From positions 147,715 through 211,714 of the forward strand of contig NZ_FMVM01000015.1 of NCBI RefSeq assembly GCF_900102085.1: DNA of 64,000 bases, read 5' to 3'. The notes beneath the pieces were generated by a model. It saw only the letters and a list, made by a program, of their open reading frames with translations, was not told the origin of the DNA and did not search any database. This stretch comes from Paenibacillus polysaccharolyticus (GTDB lineage Bacteria > Bacillota > Bacilli > Paenibacillales > Paenibacillaceae). Shown piece after piece: positions 42,597 to 51,171 of the stretch. The position numbers and the translations under genes were made by a program. Numbering within the stretch: position 1 is the stretch's first letter; the number at the start of each line of letters is the position of its first letter.

Positions 42597-43973
42597 TTAC
42601 TTTCCTAGGCAGAACTGGGAGAAAATCTGATCTATTAATGCGTCATGCGCTGTATCTCCCACGATCTCTCCAAGCTGCTCCCATGCCAAACGAACATCGA
42701 TCTGGATCATATCAATCGGAACAAACTGATCCGCAGCCTCATACGCATCAATCAGAGATTGCTTCGCCTTTTTCAATAAGGCAATGTGGCGAACGTTACT
42801 TACATACGTCAAGTCAGCAGACTCCAGCTTTCCACTGAAAAACAGCGTCGAGATGGCGTCTTCCAATCGATCAACGCCCAGATCATCCTTCACAGACATC
42901 GGAACAAGCCGCTCCTCCGGAATGTAACGGAGCAAGACGTCACGGTCAATCTGTGGCGCTAAGTCCATTTTATTCATAATAATAATTGATTGTCTACCGC
43001 GGATTTGTTCCAGCAATTCAATCTCATCCTGATGAAGCGGCTCAGCTGCATTCACAACCATCAGAATCAGATCTGCATCATTGACAGCTGAACGTGAGCG
43101 CTCGACTCCAATCTTCTCAACAACATCCATTGTCTCCCGAATCCCTGCTGTATCGAGCAATTTCAAAGGAATATTGTTAATTGTAATGAATTCTTCAATG
43201 ACATCCCGGGTCGTGCCTGGAATATCAGTCACAATGGCCCGATTATCTTGCGCAAGTGTATTCATTAATGAGGATTTACCTACGTTAGGTCTTCCAACGA
43301 TTGCTGTCGTGATGCCTTCACGTAATATTTTGCCTTGTTCTGCCGTAGTGAGCAACTTATCAATCTCAGCCATAACCTCACTGGATTTTTCTTTTATAAA
43401 TTCAGACGTTAATGATTCCACATCATGCTCAGGATAATCGATATTTACTTCGATATGAGCCAGTGTCTCTACCAATGTATATCTCAAATCACGCAACTTG
43501 GAGGAGAGTTTACCTTCTACCTGCTTCAGTGCTACCGAGAAAGCACGATCCGACTTCGAACGAATCAGATCCATGACTCCTTCAGCTTGGGACAAGTCAA
43601 TCCGTCCATTGAGGAAGGCACGTTTCGTGAATTCACCCGGTTCAGCCAAACGGATGTTCAGCTGCAGTAGCAGATCCATCACCCGCTTAACAGATACGAC
43701 ACCACCATGTGCACTAATCTCAACAACATCCTCTGTGGTGAAGGAACGAGGCGCACGCATCACCGTGACCAGTACCTCTTCAATCTTTTCACCATGGCCA
43801 GGATCTATAATGTGACCGTAATGAACTGTATGGGAAGGTGCCTGAGTCAAAGGTGTTTTGCTGCGGAAAATCTTCTCTGTCTCGGTCACCGCATCCGGCC
43901 CGCTGACGCGAATAACGGCTATGCCGGCTTCACCAACCGCCGTAGATATGGCTGTAATCGTATCGCTAATCAT
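42597..43973 (-). CDS. mnmE: tRNA modification GTPase MnmE
   Basis: MnmE (TrmE) is the GTPase partner of MnmG. The N-terminal THF-binding domain covers about 1-118 (DTITAISTAVGEAGIAVIRVSG). The G domain is inserted in the helical domain: G1 GRPNVGKSS, G3 DTAG, G4 NKMD. The C-terminal FCLGK holds the conserved cysteine. It has 458 residues. It is the first gene of mnmE-mnmG-rsmG. Confidence 0.98.
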   Translation of the reverse strand: MISDTITAISTAVGEAGIAVIRVSGPDAVTETEKIFRSKTPLTQAPSHTVHYGHIIDPGHGEKIEEVLVTVMRAPRSFTTEDVVEISAHGGVVSVKRVMDLLLQLNIRLAEPGEFTKRAFLNGRIDLSQAEGVMDLIRSKSDRAFSVALKQVEGKLSSKLRDLRYTLVETLAHIEVNIDYPEHDVESLTSEFIKEKSSEVMAEIDKLLTTAEQGKILREGITTAIVGRPNVGKSSLMNTLAQDNRAIVTDIPGTTRDVIEEFITINNIPLKLLDTAGIRETMDVVEKIGVERSRSAVNDADLILMVVNAAEPLHQDEIELLEQIRGRQSIIIMNKMDLAPQIDRDVLLRYIPEERLVPMSVKDDLGVDRLEDAISTLFFSGKLESADLTYVSNVRHIALLKKAKQSLIDAYEAADQFVPIDMIQIDVRLAWEQLGEIVGDTAHDALIDQIFSQFCLGK

Positions 43974-44084
43974 TGTGATCTCTCCCTACTCTCTATAATG
44001 AAGTTGTCATCCATCCCATTCCGGAGAACGCCAACACATATTCAACTCAATGGGTACACTACTATCGCATATGCTTCGGTACGA

Positions 44085-44124
44085 AAAAAGCAATGGCTTC
44101 TGCACCGGGCAGGCAGCCATTGCG
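44085..44124 (-). terminator. Terminator of yidC-jag
   Basis: Minus-strand 9-bp arms GCAATGGCT/AGCCATTGC are followed by six T, just after the jag stop. Confidence 0.92.
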
Positions 44125-44138
44125 TCATCAATTGCGTG

Positions 44139-44840
44139 TTATTTCAACGTAATAACCACACGCCGATTGGGCTCTTCGCCCTTACTTAAGGTCTTAATCT
44201 GCGGGTGATTTTGCAGTTTGGCATGAATCACTTTACGTTCAAGCGGAGGCATCGGCTCTAGCACAACTTCCTTACCTGTACGGATTGCTTGTCCAGCCAA
44301 TCGTTCAGCTAGATCTTCAAGCGTTTTCCGCCGGCGCTGACGGAAGTTCTCCGCATCAAGTACGATGCGAACGAAGCTTTCCGAGTACCGATTGGCTACG
44401 ATATTGGTCAAATACTGAAGAGCATCCAGCGTCTGTCCACGTCTGCCAATAATCATGCCGAGGTCTTCCCCGGAAATATTGAAGATGTGACCATCCCGCT
44501 GTTTCTTGATATGCACTTCCACATCCAACCCCATACCTGCCGCAACCTCTTTCAAAAACGCAGCCGCTTCTTCATAGGGATTATGGACTGCTACACCCTC
44601 AAGTAATGCTTCAATCTCAGGTTCAGGTGTGGCTGGTTTGATCGGCTGCGGTGCAGCTTCGGATACGGGCAACAAGCTCACTTCAACTTTAGCAGCCTTC
44701 ACCCCGAACAAACCCAGGAATCCTTTTGACGGCTGCTCTAAAACTTGTATCTCGACCTTGTCCCGGCTCACGCCAAGCTCAGCCAATCCTTGGTTTACAG
44801 CATCTTCAACGGTTTTTCCTGACGTAATGACTGTGGTCAT
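44139..44840 (-). CDS. jag: Jag/KhpB RNA-binding protein
   Basis: This is an RNA-binding regulator linked to the YidC neighbourhood. The N-terminal Jag-N domain (1-52; TVEDAVNQGLAELGVSRDKV, SKGFLGLFG) is followed by a short linker, a KH domain (about 85-160, with IIGRRGQTLDALQYL as the GxxG loop) and an R3H domain (about 165-233, LERKVIHAKLQNHPQI). It has 233 residues. It overlaps the yidC end by 4 bases and is cotranscribed with it. Confidence 0.96.
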   Translation of the reverse strand: MTTVITSGKTVEDAVNQGLAELGVSRDKVEIQVLEQPSKGFLGLFGVKAAKVEVSLLPVSEAAPQPIKPATPEPEIEALLEGVAVHNPYEEAAAFLKEVAAGMGLDVEVHIKKQRDGHIFNISGEDLGMIIGRRGQTLDALQYLTNIVANRYSESFVRIVLDAENFRQRRRKTLEDLAERLAGQAIRTGKEVVLEPMPPLERKVIHAKLQNHPQIKTLSKGEEPNRRVVITLK

Positions 44841-45715
44841 TTCGATTTTTTGGCCCCTTTCGACCCTTTCCCAGAGACGGTTGCCTTGCCACCGTTTTTG
44901 CGTTTAGCTCCATTTTTGGAAGAGCTGCTTTGCTTCACGTTGACCTCGGCCACAACTTTATCATTATTCCGGTAAAGGAAATAGTTTTGCACGATGGTGT
45001 AGATATTACTGTAGAACCAGTAAAGCGGCAACGCTGACGGGAACTGATATGACATAACAAAAATCAAAATCGGATACACCCACAGCATAAACTGCATTGG
45101 GCCAATCTGCTGTGCAGGATTCATACGCATCATCATCCACGTTTGAATGAACGTTGTGATGGCAGCCAGTACTGGCAAAATAAACAGGTGATCCGGTGAT
45201 CCCAGTTGGAGCCACAAGAAATCATGCGTTCTCAGACTGGAGTTTCCGTAAATGGAGTTATAAAGTGCGATGTAAATCGGCATCTGAATGATAAGAGGCA
45301 GACAGCCGGCCATCGGGTTAACCTTGTTCTCCTGAAACAATTTCATCGTCTCTTGCTGAACTTTCTCAGGTGTATCTTTATACTTGGCTTGAATCTCCTT
45401 CAGCTGCGGCTGAATGGCCTGCATCGCTTTGGAGCTGCGGACCTGTTTCATCGTCAATGGTAAAATCAATGTCCGTACAATAAGCACCATCACCAGGACA
45501 GCCAGTCCATATTCACCGCTAAACCAGTTAGCGAATGTATCGAGCGCCAGTGAGAACCAGTACACGACATTGGCTTGCCAGAATGATTCACTATTCTTCA
45601 GATCTTCCGTTGTAACCCCTGCACCTTGTGGAGTACATCCGGCGAGTACAGTGACCATTGCAATGACTGCAATGAGGAGAATCCACTTCCCCTTAGATGT
45701 CTTCAATCGCGACAC
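44837..45715 (-). CDS. yidC: Membrane protein insertase YidC (SpoIIIJ type)
   Basis: YidC inserts and folds membrane proteins. A lipoprotein signal ends in VTVLAGC, so Cys is likely lipidated. Five membrane helices follow, with the conserved VRTLILPLTMKQVRSSKAMQ hydrophilic groove region (the Arg in MVLIVRTLILPL being the key residue) and NPMAGCLPLIIQMPIYIALY. The C-terminal tail is Lys-rich for ribosome contact. It has 292 residues. In Bacillus the equivalent gene, spoIIIJ, is needed for spore development. Confidence 0.97.
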   Translation of the reverse strand: MSRLKTSKGKWILLIAVIAMVTVLAGCTPQGAGVTTEDLKNSESFWQANVVYWFSLALDTFANWFSGEYGLAVLVMVLIVRTLILPLTMKQVRSSKAMQAIQPQLKEIQAKYKDTPEKVQQETMKLFQENKVNPMAGCLPLIIQMPIYIALYNSIYGNSSLRTHDFLWLQLGSPDHLFILPVLAAITTFIQTWMMMRMNPAQQIGPMQFMLWVYPILIFVMSYQFPSALPLYWFYSNIYTIVQNYFLYRNNDKVVAEVNVKQSSSSKNGAKRKNGGKATVSGKGSKGAKKSK

Positions 45716-45789
45716 TTCATAACCCCTCTCTTAACCATTCCATTCCACCGTAAATCATACCATAATTAGGAGGACAAATAAACCGAAGC

Positions 45790-46140
45790 TTACCGCTTGC
45801 ACGACTTCAACAGGGAGGCCTTACGCAGTACATGCAACAGACTTTTTTCCATTTCCTTATAAGGCATGCCTAATGCACCTTTGCGGACGATGAAAATCAA
45901 ATCCATCTGCGTAACAATCTCTTGTTCATGATGACGTACAATTTCCTTGATCATGCGTCTCATCCGGTTACGCACGACAGCGTTTCCTATTTTTTTGCTA
46001 CAGGATACGCCCACCCGGAATTGTTCGGTATCTTTACGGCGGCAGCCATACACCACGAATTGATGATTGGCAAACGATTTTCCAAACCGATATACACGGC
46101 TAAAATCCGCACGGTTTCGCAGACGCAGTCTTTTATACAC
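45790..46140 (-). CDS. rnpA: Ribonuclease P protein component
   Basis: RnpA helps RNase P RNA bind pre-tRNA. LRNRADFSRVYRFGKSF, FRVGVSCSKKIGNAVVRNRMRRMIKE (the RNR motif region) and the DLIFIVRKGA segment are diagnostic. It has 116 residues. The start is GTG 46140, about 6 nt after AAGGAGAA. It is separated from rpmH by 268 bp with a terminator and its own candidate promoter, unlike the tight rpmH-rnpA pair of many bacteria. Confidence 0.96.
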   Translation of the reverse strand: MYKRLRLRNRADFSRVYRFGKSFANHQFVVYGCRRKDTEQFRVGVSCSKKIGNAVVRNRMRRMIKEIVRHHEQEIVTQMDLIFIVRKGALGMPYKEMEKSLLHVLRKASLLKSCKR

Positions 46141-46198
46141 GGCGCTTCTCCTTGCTGTCCTTCATCAACGTTATTGACGGAGGTATCATTACTAATTT

Positions 46199-46226
46199 AG
46201 TATAGGCTTTCTTAATCGACGGTAAA
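46199..46226 (-). promoter_or_regulatory. Candidate rnpA promoter
   Basis: TTTACC (46226-46221), a 16-bp spacer and TATACT (46204-46199) lie on the minus strand. Confidence 0.45.
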
Positions 46227-46374
46227 CCGTCTTGGCGACAACTTGTATATAAGGAAAGTTTCTGAAAAAGAGAAACTTAACCAACAATTATGATTAGCTA
46301 ACTGGTAAGCTTCTTCACAGCCTGTAAAGCAATGAATTACGCTATATAACCAGCCTGAATAATCCCGTTTTAAG

Positions 46375-46400
46375 AAAAAAAAGACCACCTCGGTGGTCTT
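46375..46400 (-). terminator. rpmH terminator
   Basis: Minus-strand 9-bp arms AAGACCACC/GGTGGTCTT with a two-base centre are followed by a long T run, 8 bp after the rpmH stop. Confidence 0.9.
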
Positions 46401-46408
46401 CAGATGCA

Positions 46409-46543
46409 TTAAGCACTCAGGACTTTACGGCCTTTCAGGCGACGTGCAGCCAAAACTTTACGGCCGTTTTTTGTGCTCATTCTTTTACGGAAACCATGAA
46501 CTTTTTTACGCTTGCTAACGTTCGGTTTGAATGTAGGTCTCAA
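46409..46543 (-). CDS. rpmH: 50S ribosomal protein L34
   Basis: This very basic 44-residue protein reads (M)RPTFKPNVSKRKKVHGFRKR and continues RMSTKNGRKVLAARRLKGRK, the classic L34 sequence. The start is TTG 46543, about 9 nt after AAGGAGG; no ATG is available at the conserved N terminus. It is the last left-arm gene before the origin region. Confidence 0.97.
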   Translation of the reverse strand: MRPTFKPNVSKRKKVHGFRKRMSTKNGRKVLAARRLKGRKVLSA

Positions 46544-47187
46544 TGTATTGCACCTCCTTACAAGGAAATACTTATGTGATGAATCCTTTTCATCTTCACA
46601 GAAAACACCTTTATATATTTAACCATGTCCAATTGGAAAAGTCAACTGAAAAGCGACGCCTCCCTCCCTCTTTTTCATATGCTTTCCAGCGCCCAAAAAA
46701 CATGCCTCTCTATCCTAGAGATTTTCCCCCAATAATACAGCCACTAAATCATCAAAAAAAGTTATCCCCAACCTTTGAAAAAGAGCTGATTTCTTCATCT
46801 TCTTCCGTTATCCACACTTCTTATAATATGTACTGAAATCTGTATTCCTGTTTTAAGTTATTCACATGTGGATAAAGAATAATAGGTTGAAGTTTGCAAA
46901 AATAACGCGTGATGTATCCGCTTCACTGTATAGGTTTACAACGTTTTAAGAAAGGTGTAGGATGGAAATCAGCATCTTGTATACAAGTATACCTTTTGTT
47001 TTTTTACCGTTTTTATTTCGCCAGCAATCGACACTAGATCGAAATTGCGATACGAGAACAGTACACATCAACTCTTGTGTGTACATTCAGTAATTTTGAC
47101 TTTTCGACAATTGATCGAATTCTGAGGTGTAGCACATTGTGTTATGATTCTAACGTACGAATTACTTAATTTAGGAGCGTTAGCCAT
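46544..47187. other. oriC: Origin-proximal intergenic region (rpmH side)
   Basis: This gap of about 640 bp holds DnaA boxes TTATCCCCA (46762-46770), TTATCCACA (46808-46816), TTATTCACA (46858-46866) and, inverted, TGTGGATAA (46867-46875). The last two abut head-to-head as a near palindrome of 18 bp. A GntR operator is at 46974-46990 and a Spo0A-like TTCGACA at 47103-47109. In related chromosomes this cluster would abut dnaA; here the gnt operon intervenes. Confidence 0.75.
46974..46990 (+). promoter_or_regulatory. GntR operator upstream of gntR
   Basis: ATCTTGTATACAAGTAT contains the palindrome CTTGTATACAAG and closely matches the Bacillus GntR operator ATACTTGTATACAAGTAT. TATAC directly follows the right arm and may be the -10 of gntR, as at gntP. 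Confidence 0.7.
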
Positions 47188-47862
47188 ATGCAATTTCCAT
47201 CTTCTTGGCTTCAAGGAGCATCTCGCGGTGAGGCCATAGCTTGCGAATTAAGGCTGAGAATCATCAACGGAACCCTTCGGCCTGGGGAAATTTTGTCGGA
47301 AAATCGAATTGCTGCTGATTTTGACAGCAGTCGCTCGCCTGTTCGCGAAGCATTGAGAACGTTGTCAAATGAAGGGCTGATTCGGCTTGAACGAATGGGT
47401 GTTGTCATCCTGGGCCTCAATATGAAGGATGTCGAAGAACTGTATGATGTGCGTTTTCTCATTGAAAGCTTTGTACAGCAACGGCTAGCGGCAGATGTGC
47501 CTCCAGCGCTAATCACGCAGCTGAGCAATATCATTGACAAAATGCAACTCGCTGGCAAACATCAAGATGCTGTCGAATTTGCTTATCAGGATCTTACGTT
47601 TCACGAGACCATTGTCGAGGCAGCCTCCCATTCCCGTATCTCACACCTGTGGAAGAGCATCAGATATGTCGTGATGACGGTCATGCTACTTACTACGCGC
47701 AGAGTATTTGCCCAAGGTGAGTCCAAAGTAAGTGCTGTAATTGAAAAACACCGCTCCCTTGCAACTGCTCTGGAATCAGGGGACAAAGCTCTGATCCAGC
47801 ACGGGGTACGCACATATTTTAAAGACTCTGGCCAAACGTTACACGAAAGCTTTGAATTTTGA
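47188..47862 (+). CDS. gntR: GntR-family (FCD) repressor of the gluconate operon
   Basis: This regulator has an N-terminal winged helix (about 10-75; GEAIACELRLRIINGTLRPGE, SRSPVREALRTLSNEGLIRLER) and a C-terminal FCD ligand domain (about 85-215), which probably senses gluconate. It has 224 residues. It precedes gntP and gntK on the same strand, and two palindromes with CTTGT/ACAAG arms lie upstream of it and of gntP. The ATG follows AGGAGCG. By position and operator it is the likely local repressor. Confidence 0.88.
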   Translation: MQFPSSWLQGASRGEAIACELRLRIINGTLRPGEILSENRIAADFDSSRSPVREALRTLSNEGLIRLERMGVVILGLNMKDVEELYDVRFLIESFVQQRLAADVPPALITQLSNIIDKMQLAGKHQDAVEFAYQDLTFHETIVEAASHSRISHLWKSIRYVVMTVMLLTTRRVFAQGESKVSAVIEKHRSLATALESGDKALIQHGVRTYFKDSGQTLHESFEF

Positions 47863-47989
47863 ACTGAGTTCTTACAGTATACCGTTGTCAGAAATCTTGG
47901 TATTTGTTAGAACCGAAAGCGTTGCGTACAGATTTTCTTATGAGTGACCATAGAGTTGGCAATCAATCCAGCGTCAAGGACGTGAATGA

Positions 47990-48018
47990 TTGCCACATAA
48001 CTTGTCGACAAGTATACA
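47990..48018 (+). promoter_or_regulatory. gntP promoter with GntR operator in its spacer
   Basis: TTGCCA (47990-47995) and TATACA (48013-48018) are 17 bp apart. The perfect palindrome CTTGTCGACAAG (48001-48012) fills the spacer and abuts the -10, so repressor binding would block polymerase. Confidence 0.7.
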
Positions 48019-48119
48019 AAATGCGATTTTTTTCATTTTCCGGACATGATAAGGGTAGTTTGCTTCATTACATTGTTATCAGATCATCAAGATGCTAATT
48101 TTTTCATCACTGCTTTCAT

Positions 48120-48133
48120 TGTAAGCGTTTATC
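48120..48133 (+). promoter_or_regulatory. Candidate CcpA (cre) site before gntP
   Basis: TGTAAGCGTTTATC matches the cre pattern TGTAARCGYTTWCA at 12 of 14. It lies about 100 bp after the gntP promoter, where CcpA would act as a roadblock. A weaker GAAAGCGTT occurs near 47915. Confidence 0.5.
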
Positions 48134-48157
48134 CCAAGACAAAGGAGTAATTACATC

Positions 48158-49519
48158 ATGAGCACGATTTTCGGATTATCCCATAATGCTACATTGCTGA
48201 TCAGGACGTTGATCGCCATCATCTTCCTGATCCTCTTAATCTCCAAATATAAATGGAACCCCTTTATTACCCTTTTATTATCTGCATTAATGCTTGGTTT
48301 GCTTGCAGGTATGAAGCCAGCTGACGTCATTTCCTCCATTACGGGCGGACTTGGCGGTACTTTAGGCACGATCGCTATCGTCATCGGACTTGGTACCATG
48401 CTTGGTAAAATGATGGCTGAATCTGGCGGTGCCGAGCAGATTGCGACGACTCTTGTTGACCGATTCGGTGTGAAACGTGTGCACTGGGCTATGATGATTG
48501 TTGGATTCATTGTAGGTATTCCTGTTTTCTTTGAAGTCGGTGTCATTCTAATGATTCCGATCATCTTCACAGTAGCCCGCAAAACCAATATGTCCCTGCT
48601 TCAGATCGGTATTCCTATTTTGGCTGGTCTCTCCACAGTTCATGGGCTTGTTCCACCACATCCGGCACCGATGATTGCCATTGAAGCCTTCAATGCGGAT
48701 CTGGGAAAAACGATTCTGTACTCTTTAATTATAGGCATCCCTACTGCGATTATTGCTGGACCGGTATTCGGTAAATTTATCGGCAAAAGAATTCACACCG
48801 AACCACCAGCTGAACTCGCTGAACAGTTCTCGTCTAAGAAAAACATTCATTTGCCCGGATTTGGCATTACATTGTTTACGATTCTGTTGCCCGTCATCCT
48901 GATGCTGATTGGCTCCATTGCAAACATTGTTGATCCTGATGCAACAAGTGGGTTTACCGTCTTTAGTGAGTTTATCGGCAATGAGATTATTGCTTTGTTG
49001 ATCTCTGTTGTCTTTGCCCTCTTTTCACTCGGCTTTGCCCGCGGATTCACCAAACATGAACTTTCACGCTTCACCAGTGAATGTCTGGCCCCAACAGCTA
49101 CCATTATTCTCATTATTGGAGGCGGCGGTGCCTTCAAACAGGTGCTGATTAATAGCGGCGTTGGTAATGCCATTGCAGAATTCGCCACAAATGCACACAT
49201 TAATGTCATTTTGTTTGCCTGGCTTGTAGCTGCACTGATTCGTGTCGCTACTGGTTCAGCTACGGTTGCGATGACTACAGCTGCTGGTATTGTTGCTCCA
49301 GTACTCGCTCTTACACCTGGAGCTAACATTGAGCTGGTTGTTCTTGCTACGGGGGCAGGCTCCCTTGTACTTTCCCATGTTAATGATGCAGGCTTCTGGA
49401 TGATCAAGGAATTCTTCAATATGAGTGTCTCTCAGACACTCAAGACGTGGACTGTTATGGAAACACTACTTTCAGTGGTTGGATTGATCTTTATTTTGCT
49501 ACTAAGTACAGTGGTGTGA
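48158..49519 (+). CDS. gntP: Gluconate permease, GntP family
   Basis: GntP imports gluconate with protons. The 453-residue protein has about 12-14 hydrophobic helices. Family marks include KWNPFITLLLSALMLGLLAGM, GFIVGIPVFFEVGVILMIPI, STVHGLVPPHPAPM and the C-terminal HVNDAGFWMIKEFFNMS. The start ATG follows AAAGGAG at about 7 nt. It lies between gntR and gntK and has its own operator-controlled promoter. Confidence 0.95.
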   Translation: MSTIFGLSHNATLLIRTLIAIIFLILLISKYKWNPFITLLLSALMLGLLAGMKPADVISSITGGLGGTLGTIAIVIGLGTMLGKMMAESGGAEQIATTLVDRFGVKRVHWAMMIVGFIVGIPVFFEVGVILMIPIIFTVARKTNMSLLQIGIPILAGLSTVHGLVPPHPAPMIAIEAFNADLGKTILYSLIIGIPTAIIAGPVFGKFIGKRIHTEPPAELAEQFSSKKNIHLPGFGITLFTILLPVILMLIGSIANIVDPDATSGFTVFSEFIGNEIIALLISVVFALFSLGFARGFTKHELSRFTSECLAPTATIILIIGGGGAFKQVLINSGVGNAIAEFATNAHINVILFAWLVAALIRVATGSATVAMTTAAGIVAPVLALTPGANIELVVLATGAGSLVLSHVNDAGFWMIKEFFNMSVSQTLKTWTVMETLLSVVGLIFILLLSTVV

Positions 49520-49572
49520 TTGGACGCTAACATCCTTTTTCTCATATAAAAAATCGAAAGAAGGACGAACGA

Positions 49573-51120
49573 ATGACCAATTATATGATTGGAATCGATA
49601 TTGGAACAACCAGCACTAAATCCGTGTTATTCACAGAGCAAGGCGAGGTAATCACGACCTCCACTCAGGAATATCCGCTATACACACCTGCTCCGGATGT
49701 TGCAGAACAAGACCCGGATGAAATTATGCAGGCAGCCATCCGATCTGTACACGGCGTGATGACCCAGAGCGGAGTCTCGGCTAACCAGATTCTCTTTGTA
49801 TCCTGCAGTTCAGCCATGCACAGTGTCATCGCCATGGATCAGAACGATCATCCGCTAACGCGCTGCATCACCTGGGCTGATAATCGAAGCGCAGCTTGGT
49901 CCGCCAAGCTGCAAGAAAATGGTGTCGGTCATCAAGTCTATCTACGCACAGGCACCCCCATTCATCCGATGTCACCTCTGACCAAATTGATGTGGCTTCG
50001 TCATGACGAGCCAGAACTATTCGAACGCACGGCAAAGTTTATTTCGATCAAAGAGTACCTTTTCTTCCGTCTATTTGGGCAATATATCGTCGATCATTCC
50101 ATCGCTTCGTGTACGGGACTGCTGAATCTAGAGCAACTGGACTGGGATCAGGAAGCACTGGATATCGCAGGGATCACACCGAATCATCTATCGAAGCTTG
50201 TACCGACGACTTATACAATAGAGGGAATGCATCCTGAATGGGCTGAAAAAATGGCTCTTTCCCCCTCCACGCCTTTTGTAATCGGCGCAAGTGATGGGGT
50301 ACTATCCAACCTTGGCGTTAACGCCATCAAACCGGGCATCGTCGCCGCAACCATCGGAACGAGTGGAGCCATTCGTACTGTCGTTGATCGCCCTGTGACC
50401 GATCCGAAAGGACGTACCTTCTGTTATGCCCTGACGGAAAAACTATGGGTTGTAGGTGGGCCTGTGAATAACGGTGGAATGCTGTTCCGCTGGGTACGGG
50501 ATGAGTTTGCCGCGTCGGAAGTGGAAACAGCGAAACGCCTCGGCATCAACTCCTACGATGTACTGACCAAAATTGCAGAACGTGTTCCACCCGGCTCCGA
50601 AGGGTTGCTGTTCCACCCGTACCTCTCGGGCGAACGTGCTCCACTCTGGAACCCAGATGCCCGTGGCTCTTTTTTTGGACTGACCCTCCATCATAAGAAA
50701 GAGCACATGATTCGTGCAGTACTTGAAGGGGTTATTTTCAACCTCTATACCGTTCTGCTTGCCATGGAGGAACAGATCGGGCAACCCACCTCAATTCAAG
50801 CGACGGGTGGGTTTGCACGATCGCCGTTGTGGCGGCAGATGATGTCCGACATCTTTAATCAGGAAGTCGTTGTGCCTGAGAGCTTTGAAAGTTCATGCCT
50901 CGGTGCCGTTGTTCTAGGCCTGTATGCTACGGGACGAATCAAGTCTCTTGAAGATGTTTCCTCAATGATAGGCACAACTCACCGGCATACGCCAGTCAAA
51001 GAACATGCCTCCCTCTATCAGGAGCTGCTGCCGATTTACATTCGCATTTCACGTAAACTTGAAGAGGAATATGCAGACATTGCAGAATTCCAACGCAAAA
51101 TGTCTATGCTTCATATATAA
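49573..51120 (+). CDS. gntK: Gluconokinase, FGGY family
   Basis: This kinase phosphorylates gluconate to 6-phosphogluconate for the pentose phosphate pathway. MIGIDIGTTSTKSVLF is the N-terminal phosphate loop. Other FGGY marks are CITWADNRSA, IGASDGVLSNLGVNAIKPG with the catalytic Asp, GTSGAIRTVVDRPV, HPYLSGERAPLWNPDARG and the ATP-binding ATGGFARSPLWRQMMSD. It has 515 residues. It starts 53 bp after gntP and ends at a very strong terminator. No gntZ (6-phosphogluconate dehydrogenase) is adjacent. Confidence 0.95.
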   Translation: MTNYMIGIDIGTTSTKSVLFTEQGEVITTSTQEYPLYTPAPDVAEQDPDEIMQAAIRSVHGVMTQSGVSANQILFVSCSSAMHSVIAMDQNDHPLTRCITWADNRSAAWSAKLQENGVGHQVYLRTGTPIHPMSPLTKLMWLRHDEPELFERTAKFISIKEYLFFRLFGQYIVDHSIASCTGLLNLEQLDWDQEALDIAGITPNHLSKLVPTTYTIEGMHPEWAEKMALSPSTPFVIGASDGVLSNLGVNAIKPGIVAATIGTSGAIRTVVDRPVTDPKGRTFCYALTEKLWVVGGPVNNGGMLFRWVRDEFAASEVETAKRLGINSYDVLTKIAERVPPGSEGLLFHPYLSGERAPLWNPDARGSFFGLTLHHKKEHMIRAVLEGVIFNLYTVLLAMEEQIGQPTSIQATGGFARSPLWRQMMSDIFNQEVVVPESFESSCLGAVVLGLYATGRIKSLEDVSSMIGTTHRHTPVKEHASLYQELLPIYIRISRKLEEEYADIAEFQRKMSMLHI

Positions 51121-51122
51121 GT

Positions 51123-51171
51123 AGAGGGAGACCCCGCAGCCATAAAACGGCTGCGGGGTCTCCCTCTTTTT
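51123..51171 (+). terminator. Very strong terminator of the gnt operon
   Basis: Perfect 19-bp arms (AGAGGGAGACCCCGCAGCC and complement), a seven-base loop and TTTTT follow directly after gntK. It shields the origin from gnt transcription. Confidence 0.97.

Noticed and set aside
46544..47187. Small ORF at 46543-46836 on the plus strand
   Set aside because: It starts within rpmH on the other strand, has no ribosome site and runs through the DnaA boxes.
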